A stretch of 64,000 bases of DNA from GCA-2705995 sp965661625 (GTDB taxonomy: Bacteria > Bacteroidota > Bacteroidia > Flavobacteriales_G > Salibacteraceae). Each line of letters starts with the position of its first letter. Position 1 is the first letter of the stretch. Where the stretch lies: contig CBFIEM010000016.1 in assembly GCA_965661625.1 (NCBI GenBank), forward strand, positions 1 through 64,000, in the 5' to 3' direction. A program made the position numbers and the translations under genes. The notes beneath the pieces were generated by a model, which was not told where the DNA came from, searched no databases, and saw nothing but the letters and a program-made list of their open reading frames with translations. Of the stretch, positions 1 through 8,733 are shown in pieces.

Positions 1-1323
1 TCTAGATGGTTCCTTTATCTACTCGTTTTCTTTGGTTTGAATGGATATGCTCAACAAGATACTACGAGGATTTTTGAATTTGAATTGAAGGATGAGATTG
101 GCCCTTCTGCTCTGCGCACCGTTCAAAAAGCAATGGATGAAGCCGAAAGTTGGGGTGCGGATGTTTTGTTAATTGACTTAGACACATATGGAGGTCGAGT
201 AGATCAAGCAGATTCTATACGAACGCGCTTCTTGCGCTCATCAATGGCAACAGTAATTGTTGTAAATAATAATGCTGCATCTGCTGGAGCATTAATAAGT
301 ATTGCTTGTGACAGCATCTATATGATGCCTGGATCTACAATTGGTGCTGCATCCGTAGTAGATCAGTCGGGAAATCTTGCCCCAGACAAATATCAATCTT
401 ACATGCGGCAGAAGATGCGTGCTACTGCAGAGGAAACAAATCGAAACCCAGATATTGCTGAGGCTATGGTCGATCCCGACACATATATCCCGGGAGTCTC
501 AGATAGTGGTAAAGTGCTCACGTTTACAACCGACGACGCCATAACACACGGGTTTGTTCAAGGAAAGGTATCGGGTTTAGAAGATGCCGTTACAAGGTTG
601 GGAAAGTCGCAAATTCTACGCAGAAAGTATGTCGTAAAACCCGTAGACAATATCATCAATTGGTTAATCAATCCTGCCGTATCTGGCGTCCTCATTCTCA
701 TTATAATAGGTGGTATATATTACGAGCTACAGTCGCCTGGTATAGGCTTCCCCATTGCGGCCAGCATTTTAGCCAGCATTGTGTTTTTTGCCCCATATTA
801 CTTAGAAGGCTTAGCTGAAAACTGGGAAATCATCATTTTTATTGTTGGCATAGTGCTTCTTGCCGTTGAGTTATTCGTTATCCCGGGCACGGGTGTGACT
901 GGGATTTTAGGTGTGCTTATGATTGTGAGTGGACTCGCATTAAGCATGGTTGGGAATGTTGGATTTTCATTTGAGTTTGTTGCTTTAGAAAGGGTCATTC
1001 AAAGTCTTCTAGTGGTTTTAATTTCAAGTGTTTTTGGCTTGGGACTAAGCATATACACGGCTAGTAAATTAGTCGACTCAAAAATTTTTGGGAGAATGGC
1101 GCTTCATGCTGCGCTATCACCTAACCTCGAAACTCGATCTGAAAGTAACGCAATGGTGGGAAAACAGGGAACAACGCATACTGTATTACGCCCAAGTGGA
1201 ACCGTTCTTATAGCAGGTATACATTGTGACGCGATTGCTAAAGAGGGATTTATTGATCGTGGAATACCGATTGAAGTGGTTCACGTTGAAGGAGCCCAAT
1301 TAATTGTCCGGAAAGTGAGCTAA
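1..1323 (+). CDS. NfeD-like membrane-bound serine protease, 5' end cut off by window edge
   Basis: The reading frame is open from base 1, so the gene begins upstream of the window. The first residues (WFLYLLVFFGLNGYAQ) read as the end of a signal peptide, which argues against the TTG codon at 37 as the true start. A ClpP/crotonase-like serine protease domain follows, with the conserved NNNAASAGALI stretch holding the likely nucleophile Ser and a later Lys-rich segment (KYQSYMRQK) that could supply the catalytic Lys. Four or so hydrophobic helices come next, then a C-terminal soluble domain typical of NfeD (an OB fold). In this family the protease half faces the periplasm and is linked to membrane protein quality control, often with stomatin-like partners; no stomatin gene is visible here. 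Family assignment is firm; the substrate is unknown. Confidence 0.85.
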   Translation, partial: SRWFLYLLVFFGLNGYAQQDTTRIFEFELKDEIGPSALRTVQKAMDEAESWGADVLLIDLDTYGGRVDQADSIRTRFLRSSMATVIVVNNNAASAGALISIACDSIYMMPGSTIGAASVVDQSGNLAPDKYQSYMRQKMRATAEETNRNPDIAEAMVDPDTYIPGVSDSGKVLTFTTDDAITHGFVQGKVSGLEDAVTRLGKSQILRRKYVVKPVDNIINWLINPAVSGVLILIIIGGIYYELQSPGIGFPIAASILASIVFFAPYYLEGLAENWEIIIFIVGIVLLAVELFVIPGTGVTGILGVLMIVSGLALSMVGNVGFSFEFVALERVIQSLLVVLISSVFGLGLSIYTASKLVDSKIFGRMALHAALSPNLETRSESNAMVGKQGTTHTVLRPSGTVLIAGIHCDAIAKEGFIDRGIPIEVVHVEGAQLIVRKVS

Positions 1324-1448
1324 CCCCGACCCTTACGTGGCTCAACATTCACGTGTGAACATTAAGCATCAGGTTGTATCTAACTATAATCCTTTATAAA
1401 TTTTGATTGCAAGCTTTTAAGGCCATTTAAAATCGACTTATAACGCAT

Positions 1449-1475
1449 AAAAAAAGGGGACCTTCAGTCCCCTCT
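1449..1475 (-). terminator. Rho-independent terminator of the 1502-2293 gene
   Basis: A six-pair G/C stem (GGGGAC with GTCCCC, 5-base loop) is followed on the minus strand by a run of T. It lies about 27 bases past the stop codon of the minus-strand T9SS gene. The plus-strand side has a weaker T run, so it could also help stop transcription from the NfeD gene. Confidence 0.75.
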
Positions 1476-1501
1476 TTCCACATTTTAATATTGCTTTTTT
1501 A

Positions 1502-2293
1502 CTATTGAACAATTAACCGTGAAGCAACAGCTCCTTGGGTATGTTCAAACTTAACGATATACATTCCTTTAGTAAATTCACTTAAGTCAATTTGGTCTCC
1601 ATTTGCAACGAATTCATTGAGTACCAGTTTGCCGTTAATGCTATAAATCTTCACTCCTAAAGGACCATTCTCACGGTGAGTGATCGTAATAAAACTCTTC
1701 GTTGGATTAGGAAACATAGCTAGCCCTAATACTTCCAGTTCGCGAACGTTTGAGGATACTTCTGGCAAAACGCCCTCTTGCAGCGTGTAAACGCGATCTC
1801 CAGTAGTTCCGTTATCTCCATTTGTTGCATTCACGGCAACATAAAAATTAGCCATTCCTTGTGAGTCGTCTGCCGGAGCTGTCCAATCGAAAGTCCATGA
1901 ACCAGATGCGTTCGGTGAACTGTGACCAAGGTGCGTACGACTTGCAAAATTTTGAACTTGAATGTCTGAAGACGACTCAGACAATGTTCCAATTTCTGCA
2001 TTAGAACCGTCCAGTGCAACTATCTGAAACCCGTATTTTGTAGAATTATCATTCGTTAATACCACTTCAAGCGTGTAGGTTTGACCTGGAACATATTCTG
2101 CTGGCAAACCGTTTAAAGCAAGCACACCATTGCCCGAATTCGCTGTGCCTGTATGGCAGTTGGTACACGTACTTGAATTATTTAAAGGAGACCCTGTGTA
2201 TGCATTAGTTGGTCCAAAACTATTCGCCAAAAAAACTGGCGCAACAATTATTGCCATTACTGGCAACGCTAACAAGTAAAAACTTCGTTTCAT
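1502..2293 (-). CDS. Secreted choice-of-anchor V protein with T9SS type A sorting domain
   Basis: A 263-residue exported protein. It has an N-terminal signal peptide (residues 1-24), then a CTNCHTG motif around residue 43, a reeler-like beta-sandwich (the choice-of-anchor V type, with GWxxVALDG-like and SWTFDWTAP segments), and a C-terminal T9SS sorting domain beginning near FPNPTKSFITI and ending in KFEHTQGAVASRLIVQ. The sorting domain predicts transport across the outer membrane and attachment or release at the cell surface. CxxCH is the heme c attachment motif; whether heme is bound here is not shown. It lies 10 bases downstream of a larger paralogue (2304-4481) on the same strand, so the two are likely co-transcribed. 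The specific role is unknown. Confidence 0.85.
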   Translation of the reverse strand: MKRSFYLLALPVMAIIVAPVFLANSFGPTNAYTGSPLNNSSTCTNCHTGTANSGNGVLALNGLPAEYVPGQTYTLEVVLTNDNSTKYGFQIVALDGSNAEIGTLSESSSDIQVQNFASRTHLGHSSPNASGSWTFDWTAPADDSQGMANFYVAVNATNGDNGTTGDRVYTLQEGVLPEVSSNVRELEVLGLAMFPNPTKSFITITHRENGPLGVKIYSINGKLVLNEFVANGDQIDLSEFTKGMYIVKFEHTQGAVASRLIVQ

Positions 2294-2303
2294 ATTGATG
2301 GGA

Positions 2304-4481
2304 TTATTTAATGATTGCTTGATTTATACGCTGAGTTGTTGTTTCTAGCTGAATTACATAAGTTCCTCGAGGTAGACCTGAGGTGTTACAGTAAGCCGAA
2401 TTTCCGTTAATAGACGCATGAACATCCACTCGGTGGCCCTGCAAGGTAAAAATTAAAACACGCTCTATTTGAGAAGAGGTTTCAATGAATAACTCATCCG
2501 TCATTGGCTGAGGATAAACTGAAGTGAATGCTTCAAATCCACCCTCTTCAATACTAGTTGTTATACCTGGAACAGTAAAAACGGTCACTACTTGGCAGTT
2601 CTGATTATCTGTAATTGAAAGTGAGTACTCGCCAGCACATAGCCCATTTGCCACAGAATCTTGTTGGCTATCCGGATCATTCCACGCGTAGCTAAAAGGA
2701 CCTCCATTACCACCGGTAGCCGCAGCAACTAAAGTTCCTGTACAAAAGCCATTTGTATCACCTATAACTGTCAGTGTATCTGTAACAATTGGCTGTTCTG
2801 GGCCATCAACAAAAGCACTATCACTTATTACGCAGTTGTTCGAGTCAGTAACTGTCACCGAAAAATATCCGCTCTGAAGTCCTGATATATCAGCAGTTGA
2901 TGCTCCGGAATTCCATTGAAATTGAAAAGGACTTGTTCCTCCTTGAATGGTTGAAGTTATTTCTCCGGCATTTTGTCCAAAGCACAATTCATCAATGACA
3001 TTAAATGAAAGACTAAGTGAATCAGGCTCCCCAAGATTGAGTGTGGTATCAATTGAGCATCCGTTCGAATCTGAGATTACAACTAAATAACTTGAAGCAG
3101 GCAGGTTTGAAGCGGTTGAGCCCATACTTACATTCGGAAACCATTGATACGTGTAAGGAGCTTGTCCTTGTGCCACTGATACGGATACTGTACCATTTGA
3201 ATCGCCATAGCATAGCGGATCACTCACCTGGACAGATGTGAATTGAGGTCCTCCCTGTGCACCGATAAAAGCCTGGAAAACATCTGAACATCCTGTTCCC
3301 TGATCTGTAACCGTTACTGAATATGTTCCGTTAGACATGTTGGCAATTGAATCGGTAAATGCACCGTTGCTCCAGTTGTAACCATAAACCCCTGTACCAC
3401 CGGTAATCGTGATAGATGCTGTACCATCCTGTCCATTGCAGTTTTCAGGAGTTGTAGTCGTTGCTCCAACCAAACCAGATGATGAAACTCCTACATTTTG
3501 AGCAAGTGTAGATGTACACCCATTTGCATCAGTAATTGTCAACAAATACAATCCATCTTGAAGCCCTGAATAAAGATCAGTGCTAATTGTAGTATTACCA
3601 TTGGGGCCGCTCCAGTCATACGAATAAGGCTGAACTCCGCCAGTAGCATTTACTTGAATAGCACCATCACTTGCTGCACAGGTTGCATCTGTAGCTGTTG
3701 GATTATTAGATAAAAAGGTAGGCTCAGTAACTGTAGTTTGAATCACTTCAGTATTTCCGGATACGTCGGTAATGGTAATGGAATATGCTCCTGCGCAAAG
3801 CGAAGTTTCTGATAATCCCGATCCGTTGTTACTCCAGGCATAAGTGAACGGGGAACCAGCTCCTCCGGATGTATTAGAAAGGGTGATTTCACCTGTACAT
3901 TGGCCATTACATAATACATCTGTAGTTGTATTAGTAGCTGTAATTTGACTTAATCCACCTATGGTTGTATTATCGATAAAGACATTATCCCCTGAAGTGT
4001 TCCCGTTTCCATTCGAAGCATTTCCAGATGCATAGAAGGTAACGTCTCCGAGGTTAGATGTTGGTGCTGTCCAAGTGAATGTCCAACTTCCGGTTGTCGA
4101 TAAAGAATTATGCTGCAAATAGTTGCGACCACCAAATGTGTAAGCACTCGAACCAAACCCAGCTGTAAACGAACCTGCATTTGCGTTAGTCCCATCAAGA
4201 GCTACAACCTGAAAACCATTGTTTAATGTGGCATTGTTAATACTAAGTGTTACCGTGTATGAAGCACCTGGATAATAATCTGTAGGCAGTCCTGAAATTG
4301 TTATTCCAGGGCCTGGATTACTATTTCCACTATGGCATTGACCGCAAGCATTCGCCGAAGAAGAAAATGGACCTCCTGTATTATCTCCACCTGGACCAGA
4401 TGAATTCCCGAGTAACAGGGAAAGCGCAGCAAAACAACAGATGATTGCCGCTCCACTCGTTAAATGTAATTTTTTAATCAT
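2304..4481 (-). CDS. Secreted SprB-repeat protein with choice-of-anchor V domain and T9SS sorting domain
   Basis: A 725-residue surface protein. A signal peptide (about 1-25) precedes a CGQCHSG motif near residue 46 and a reeler-like choice-of-anchor V domain to about residue 175, closely similar in layout to the next gene. Six SprB-type repeats of roughly 65-75 residues follow, each with a Cys-containing start, a GG(x)nPYxYxW core and an SVTVTDxxxC end. The C-terminus (VYPQPMTDELFIETS to the end) is a T9SS sorting domain. SprB repeats occur in flavobacterial gliding adhesins, but this protein is far smaller than SprB, so adhesion is only a guess. It is probably the first gene of a two-gene unit with 1502-2293. 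Confidence 0.85.
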   Translation of the reverse strand: MIKKLHLTSGAAIICCFAALSLLLGNSSGPGGDNTGGPFSSSANACGQCHSGNSNPGPGITISGLPTDYYPGASYTVTLSINNATLNNGFQVVALDGTNANAGSFTAGFGSSAYTFGGRNYLQHNSLSTTGSWTFTWTAPTSNLGDVTFYASGNASNGNGNTSGDNVFIDNTTIGGLSQITATNTTTDVLCNGQCTGEITLSNTSGGAGSPFTYAWSNNGSGLSETSLCAGAYSITITDVSGNTEVIQTTVTEPTFLSNNPTATDATCAASDGAIQVNATGGVQPYSYDWSGPNGNTTISTDLYSGLQDGLYLLTITDANGCTSTLAQNVGVSSSGLVGATTTTPENCNGQDGTASITITGGTGVYGYNWSNGAFTDSIANMSNGTYSVTVTDQGTGCSDVFQAFIGAQGGPQFTSVQVSDPLCYGDSNGTVSVSVAQGQAPYTYQWFPNVSMGSTASNLPASSYLVVISDSNGCSIDTTLNLGEPDSLSLSFNVIDELCFGQNAGEITSTIQGGTSPFQFQWNSGASTADISGLQSGYFSVTVTDSNNCVISDSAFVDGPEQPIVTDTLTVIGDTNGFCTGTLVAAATGGNGGPFSYAWNDPDSQQDSVANGLCAGEYSLSITDNQNCQVVTVFTVPGITTSIEEGGFEAFTSVYPQPMTDELFIETSSQIERVLIFTLQGHRVDVHASINGNSAYCNTSGLPRGTYVIQLETTTQRINQAIIK

Positions 4482-4540
4482 GTGTTAAGGGTTAAAGTTT
4501 ATTCATTATACACGGCTCATTTGAAAATAGTTGTAAAATC

Positions 4541-6001
4541 CTACCTATTATTTTTCCAGTAACTTGAAATTAAAAGCAAGAAGTACATCAACAATCCATT
4601 TACAACAATCAACTCAAAATTAAGTTGATAACCATCGAGCCAATCCTCCAAGTTTTCTTGAATCCAATAGGTGGTTAAGGGTGCAATAACAGCTGCCGCT
4701 ATGCTCCATTTATCGGGTATTTTTCGTGTTGAAAACATACCAAAAGCGAACAAACCTAAAATTGGCCCGTAGGTATATCCCGCTGCTTTAAACAATTCAC
4801 TTACCACGCTCTCTTCATTGATTACATTAAAGGCTACAATTACAAGTAACATAACTACCGACATACCAACATGTACCAACTTGCGCGTACGCTGCTGATC
4901 CTTCAACGATCGTTTTTCAACACCTAATAAATCAATACAAAAGCTTGTTGTAAGTGAGGTGAGGGCTGAATCGGCGCTCGAATAAGCGGCTGCTACAAGT
5001 CCCAGAATAAAGGTAATAGCAACTACAATTCCCAAATCACCTTGTAACGCTAAGAGTGGATATAACTGATCTGCTTTGTCGGGAATAGCAACCCCTATAA
5101 GCTCGGCATATTGATACAGCAGCACACCTAAGGCTAAAAACAAAACATTCACCACTACCAATACCGTACTGAACCAAAACATATTCTTTTGAGCTTCCTT
5201 GAGGTTGCGGCAGCTCAGGTTCTTCTGCATCATATCCTGATCCATGCCAGTCATAACCAAAGCAATAAAAGCCCCACCAATAAAATTTTTCCAGAAGTAG
5301 CGTTTATCCTTAAAGTCATCAAAAAAGAATGTTTCACTCCGCGAATCCAGCCTTACGTGTTCAATCAGTCCTGTCCAATCAAGTCCCATCCCATCTTTAA
5401 TCATCCAAATGGTTATGACTACCGCTACAAGCATAAATGCGGTTTGCAGGGTATCAGTCCAAACAATGGTTTTAATACCTCCACTTGCAGTATAAACCCA
5501 AATTAGTGCAATCGTTATGGATACAGTTACCCAAAAAGGCAAGGCCAAGCCCAATTGATTCACAACTATCAATTGAAAGACCGTAGCTACTAGAAAGAGT
5601 CGAAAAGATGCTCCAATAATTCTTGATATTAGAAAAAACACAGCTGCTGTCCGGTAAGAGTAACGCCCAAATCGTTTTTCGAAATAACCATAAATGGATA
5701 CCAAGTTTAACCGATAATATAAAGGCATCAACACCAATGCAATTACTGCATAGCCAACCAAATAGCCCAGCACCATTTGCATGTATGAAAACTGACTAGC
5801 AGCCACCCACCCTGGTACACTAATGAAGGTAACCCCACTTAATGATGCGCCAATCATACCAAAAGCAACAACATACCATGGCGAATTTCTGTCACCTATA
5901 AAAAAGGCTTGATTGCCACCATCTCCTTTCGTAAAATGCGCAACGATAAGCAGGACTCCAAAATAGGCCGCAATAATTCCAATGATTAAATACCCAGACA
6001 T
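4541..6001 (-). CDS. Sodium:solute symporter (SSS/SLC5 family)
   Basis: A 486-residue inner-membrane protein with about 13 hydrophobic helices. It has the SSS hallmarks: an N-terminal helix followed by FFIGDRNSPWYVVAFGMIGASLSGVTFISVPGW-type sequence, a WTDTLQ motif in the middle, and a YSSADSALTSLTTSFCIDLL segment near residue 345 that contributes to the Na+ site in this fold. The family couples Na+ entry to uptake of sugars, amino acids or other small solutes; the substrate cannot be read from sequence. It is divergent from recR with only 60 bases between the starts, so the promoters must overlap or nearly so. Confidence 0.88.
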   Translation of the reverse strand: MSGYLIIGIIAAYFGVLLIVAHFTKGDGGNQAFFIGDRNSPWYVVAFGMIGASLSGVTFISVPGWVAASQFSYMQMVLGYLVGYAVIALVLMPLYYRLNLVSIYGYFEKRFGRYSYRTAAVFFLISRIIGASFRLFLVATVFQLIVVNQLGLALPFWVTVSITIALIWVYTASGGIKTIVWTDTLQTAFMLVAVVITIWMIKDGMGLDWTGLIEHVRLDSRSETFFFDDFKDKRYFWKNFIGGAFIALVMTGMDQDMMQKNLSCRNLKEAQKNMFWFSTVLVVVNVLFLALGVLLYQYAELIGVAIPDKADQLYPLLALQGDLGIVVAITFILGLVAAAYSSADSALTSLTTSFCIDLLGVEKRSLKDQQRTRKLVHVGMSVVMLLVIVAFNVINEESVVSELFKAAGYTYGPILGLFAFGMFSTRKIPDKWSIAAAVIAPLTTYWIQENLEDWLDGYQLNFELIVVNGLLMYFLLLISSYWKNNR

Positions 6002-6049
6002 GCAGCAAAGAAATGAATTCTCTATAGATGGTTACCACAATGGGTTCAC

Positions 6050-6057
6050 TACCTTTG
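6050..6057 (+). promoter_or_regulatory. TAnnTTTG promoter box of recR, leaderless arrangement
   Basis: TACCTTTG matches the Bacteroidota -7 consensus exactly and ends four bases before the recR ATG. Transcription from it would start at or within a base or two of the ATG. No clear TTG -33 element is seen at the usual spacing. Confidence 0.55.
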
Positions 6058-6061
6058 ACAA

Positions 6062-6679
6062 ATGGAAATTCCATCACGTTTATTGCAAGATGCCGTGGAG
6101 CAATTTGCTAGCTTGCCAGGTATTGGAAGAAAAACTGCCTTGCGCCTTGCACTTCACTTACTCAACAGGACAGATGATGAAGTGCAAGCATTCTCTGCTG
6201 CTTTTACTGAAATGAAGGCCAGCGTTCAATATTGCGAAACATGTCACAATATTGCAACAGATCGCTTGTGCTCCATATGTTCAAATCCAAAACGACAAGC
6301 TGAACTCGTTTGTGTTGTTGAAGATTTAAGGGATATCATTGCCTTAGAAAATACGGGACAATTTTCAGGAAAGTATCACCTGCTAGGAGGCCACATCTCC
6401 CCAATGGATGGAGTTGGACCAAATGACCTAAACATCAAGTCCTTAGTAGAGCGTGTTGCACAAGGCGAAGTGACTGAGGTAATATTGGCATTGAGCACCA
6501 CCATGGAAGGGGATACTACTAATTTCTTCCTATACAAGAAATTGAGTCCCTTGAACGTTTCAATCACAACAATTGCCCGTGGTGTAGGAATTGGAGATGA
6601 ACTTGAATATACCGATGAACTTACATTGGGCAGGTCAATTACTCATAGAACACCCTATGAAAAAACACTTTCTCGCTAA
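6062..6679 (+). CDS. recR: Recombination mediator protein RecR
   Basis: A 205-residue protein of normal RecR length. It carries the N-terminal helix-hairpin-helix (LPGIGRKTALRLALHLL), a four-Cys zinc motif (C58, C61, C70, C73) and a Toprim domain (CVVEDLRDIIALE onward), then the conserved C-terminal GLARGVGIGDELEYTDELTLG-like stretch. RecR works with RecO (and RecF) to load RecA on gapped single-stranded DNA. The next gene, a glycosyltransferase, begins directly at the base after its stop codon. The start ATG sits just four bases after a TAnnTTTG box. Confidence 0.97.
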   Translation: MEIPSRLLQDAVEQFASLPGIGRKTALRLALHLLNRTDDEVQAFSAAFTEMKASVQYCETCHNIATDRLCSICSNPKRQAELVCVVEDLRDIIALENTGQFSGKYHLLGGHISPMDGVGPNDLNIKSLVERVAQGEVTEVILALSTTMEGDTTNFFLYKKLSPLNVSITTIARGVGIGDELEYTDELTLGRSITHRTPYEKTLSR

Positions 6680-8635
6680 GTGGATTTAACAATTGTCATT
6701 GTAAATTATAATGTCAGGTACTTTTTAGAACAATGCCTGCTATCCGTGCATGCTGCTATTGAGGGTATAAATGCTGAGGTATATGTGGTTGATAACCGCT
6801 CATCGGATGGATCTGTGGAGATGGTTCAAGAGAAGTTTCCATGGGTTCATGTAATTGCCAATAAAGAGAATGTGGGGTTTTCAAAAGCAAATAACCAAGC
6901 CATGCTATTGGCGAAGGGACGCTATGTATTACTCTTAAATCCCGATACCGTTGTAGAAGAGAACACTTTCCAATCGTGCATTGAACATATGGATGCTCAC
7001 CCTCAAGCTGGAGGGCTAGGCGTAAAAATGGTTGATGGCCGTGGAAATTTTCTACCAGAATCAAAAAGGGGACTTCCTACTCCAGCTGTAGCATTCTATA
7101 AGATGTTTGGCCTTTCAACTCTTTTTCCAAAATCCAAAACTTTTGGTCAATATCACCTTTCATTCTTAGATGAAGAACGTGTGCACGACGTGGACATCCT
7201 TGCTGGAGCATACATGTTTATGCGCAAATCAGTGCTGGATCAAATAGGTTTGCTCGATGAAGCCTTTTTTATGTACGGAGAAGATATCGACTTGTCGTGG
7301 CGTATTAGGCTAGCAGGATATTCGAACGTATACTTTCCGAAAACTCGGATTATTCATTACAAAGGAGAAAGCACCAAAAAAAGTAGCGTTAATTATGTAT
7401 TTGTTTTCTACAACGCGATGATCATTTTCGCGCGAAAACACTTTTCAAAATCAAGGGCGGGGATACTTTCTATACTCATTCATCTAGCCATTTATTTAAG
7501 GGCTGGTGTAGCCATTCTACGCAGGGTTTTAAGCGCTCTGGCTGTACCTACCTTAGATGGTTTGCTTACGTTGGGAACGCTAGTAGTAACCACGTTAATC
7601 TACAATGACGTTTCCGGAATTGCCATTCCCAACGCAATTCTTAAATGGGCTTTGCCGAGTTATGCTGTATTACTCGCTCTTAGTTTCTATTTCTCTGGGG
7701 TTTACGACAAGCCTGTGCGCATTCAAAAACTGTGGAGGGGACTTCTTACTGGAGCTTTAACGGTGTTATTGGCATATGCGCTACTTCCTGAGTCTGTGCG
7801 ATTCAGCAGAGCCATTGTTCTGGGAAGCATCATCCCTATAGCAGCCCTTATCATAGGAATGCGCTACTTCCTTTATAAAATTGGAAAAGCTGATTATCAA
7901 ATGCTTTTTGGAAATCAAAAAAGGTTAGCCGTGGTTGGATCTCCAGATGAAATTGAGCGAACCACACAGCTTATTAAGGAGGCGGGTCAAGCAATTGATG
8001 TGCTCGTTCATGTGAGTAACGAGCAGCTCGTATCTCCAGGAAACCACACATTTGTTGCAGGCCTAGGTCAACTTAAAGAAGCGGTGGAAACCTTTCGACT
8101 TAATGAGGTTGTGTTTTCAGGGGCAAGTCTTTCTCCCCAACAAATCATCTCGCAGATGTCCTACATCAATAATCCCAATTTGGAATATAAAATTGCCCCA
8201 AAAGCGAGTGCCTTCATTATTGGTAGCAATAGCATTCATGCTACTGGTGACCTTTACCACATTGATAACCTCAGTACAATTCACACACCATCAAACCGCA
8301 GAAACAAGCGGCTTGTAGACATCTTAGTTAGCCTGCTGTTAATCAGCATTTTCCCGTTAATAATTGTACTGAATAAGGGAAAACTTCACCCGTTAAAATC
8401 ATTGTTAGGCTCCTTATTTGGAACACGCACGATGGTGGGCTACTATCCGGTTAAAGACCAAAAGTATATTCTACCCAAACTACCTAAACCCAATTTATTT
8501 ATCTTAAATATTGAATCAATAGACAATAATAATTTGGAAAAAGCCAAAAAAGCCAATCTTAATTACGCGAGGAACTACCATGTTGGGTTAGATTTAAAAC
8601 TAATTTTTAAAAATCTAAAACGCTTCAGGCCTTGA
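6680..8635 (+). CDS. Family 2 glycosyltransferase fused to a sugar-transferase-like membrane region
   Basis: A 651-residue protein read from a GTG that follows the recR stop without a gap; the family core begins at once (TIVIVNYNVRYFLEQCLLS), which supports this start. Residues 1 to about 260 are a GT2 (GT-A fold) domain with NVGFSKANNQA, LLNPDT and a GEDIDLSWRI motif. After it come several hydrophobic helices (about 265-400), then a soluble nucleotide-binding-like segment (KRLAVVGSPDEIERT), then a C-terminal KRLVDILVSLLLISIFPLII hydrophobic hairpin. This second half resembles polyprenyl-phosphate hexose-1-phosphate transferases, but the usual catalytic C-terminal motifs look shortened or absent. 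A role in surface polysaccharide or lipid-linked glycan assembly is likely; donor and acceptor are unknown. Confidence 0.8.
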   Translation: MDLTIVIVNYNVRYFLEQCLLSVHAAIEGINAEVYVVDNRSSDGSVEMVQEKFPWVHVIANKENVGFSKANNQAMLLAKGRYVLLLNPDTVVEENTFQSCIEHMDAHPQAGGLGVKMVDGRGNFLPESKRGLPTPAVAFYKMFGLSTLFPKSKTFGQYHLSFLDEERVHDVDILAGAYMFMRKSVLDQIGLLDEAFFMYGEDIDLSWRIRLAGYSNVYFPKTRIIHYKGESTKKSSVNYVFVFYNAMIIFARKHFSKSRAGILSILIHLAIYLRAGVAILRRVLSALAVPTLDGLLTLGTLVVTTLIYNDVSGIAIPNAILKWALPSYAVLLALSFYFSGVYDKPVRIQKLWRGLLTGALTVLLAYALLPESVRFSRAIVLGSIIPIAALIIGMRYFLYKIGKADYQMLFGNQKRLAVVGSPDEIERTTQLIKEAGQAIDVLVHVSNEQLVSPGNHTFVAGLGQLKEAVETFRLNEVVFSGASLSPQQIISQMSYINNPNLEYKIAPKASAFIIGSNSIHATGDLYHIDNLSTIHTPSNRRNKRLVDILVSLLLISIFPLIIVLNKGKLHPLKSLLGSLFGTRTMVGYYPVKDQKYILPKLPKPNLFILNIESIDNNNLEKAKKANLNYARNYHVGLDLKLIFKNLKRFRP

Positions 8636-8683
8636 TATGCGCTAAACTCAGGCATGATGCACGTTTGAGCGTCTCCCAAGTTA

Positions 8684-8713
8684 TTGTAAAACCCATTTTT
8701 TAAGTTAATTTTG
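8684..8713 (+). promoter_or_regulatory. Promoter of the E2 acyltransferase gene
   Basis: TTG at 8684-8686 and TAATTTTG at 8706-8713 are separated by 19 bases, an exact match to the Bacteroidota primary sigma factor consensus. The inferred transcript start is near 8718, giving a leader of about 16 bases before the ATG at 8734. Confidence 0.8.
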
Positions 8714-8733
8714 CACCCAAACATCGGAACGTC

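Noticed and set aside
2304..4481. SprB-repeat protein as the gliding adhesin SprB
   Set aside because: It is 725 residues against several thousand for SprB, and no gliding genes are adjacent.
5189..5506. Plus-strand open frame inside the sodium symporter gene
   Set aside because: It is a shadow of a well-supported minus-strand gene with no recognisable domain or start signal.
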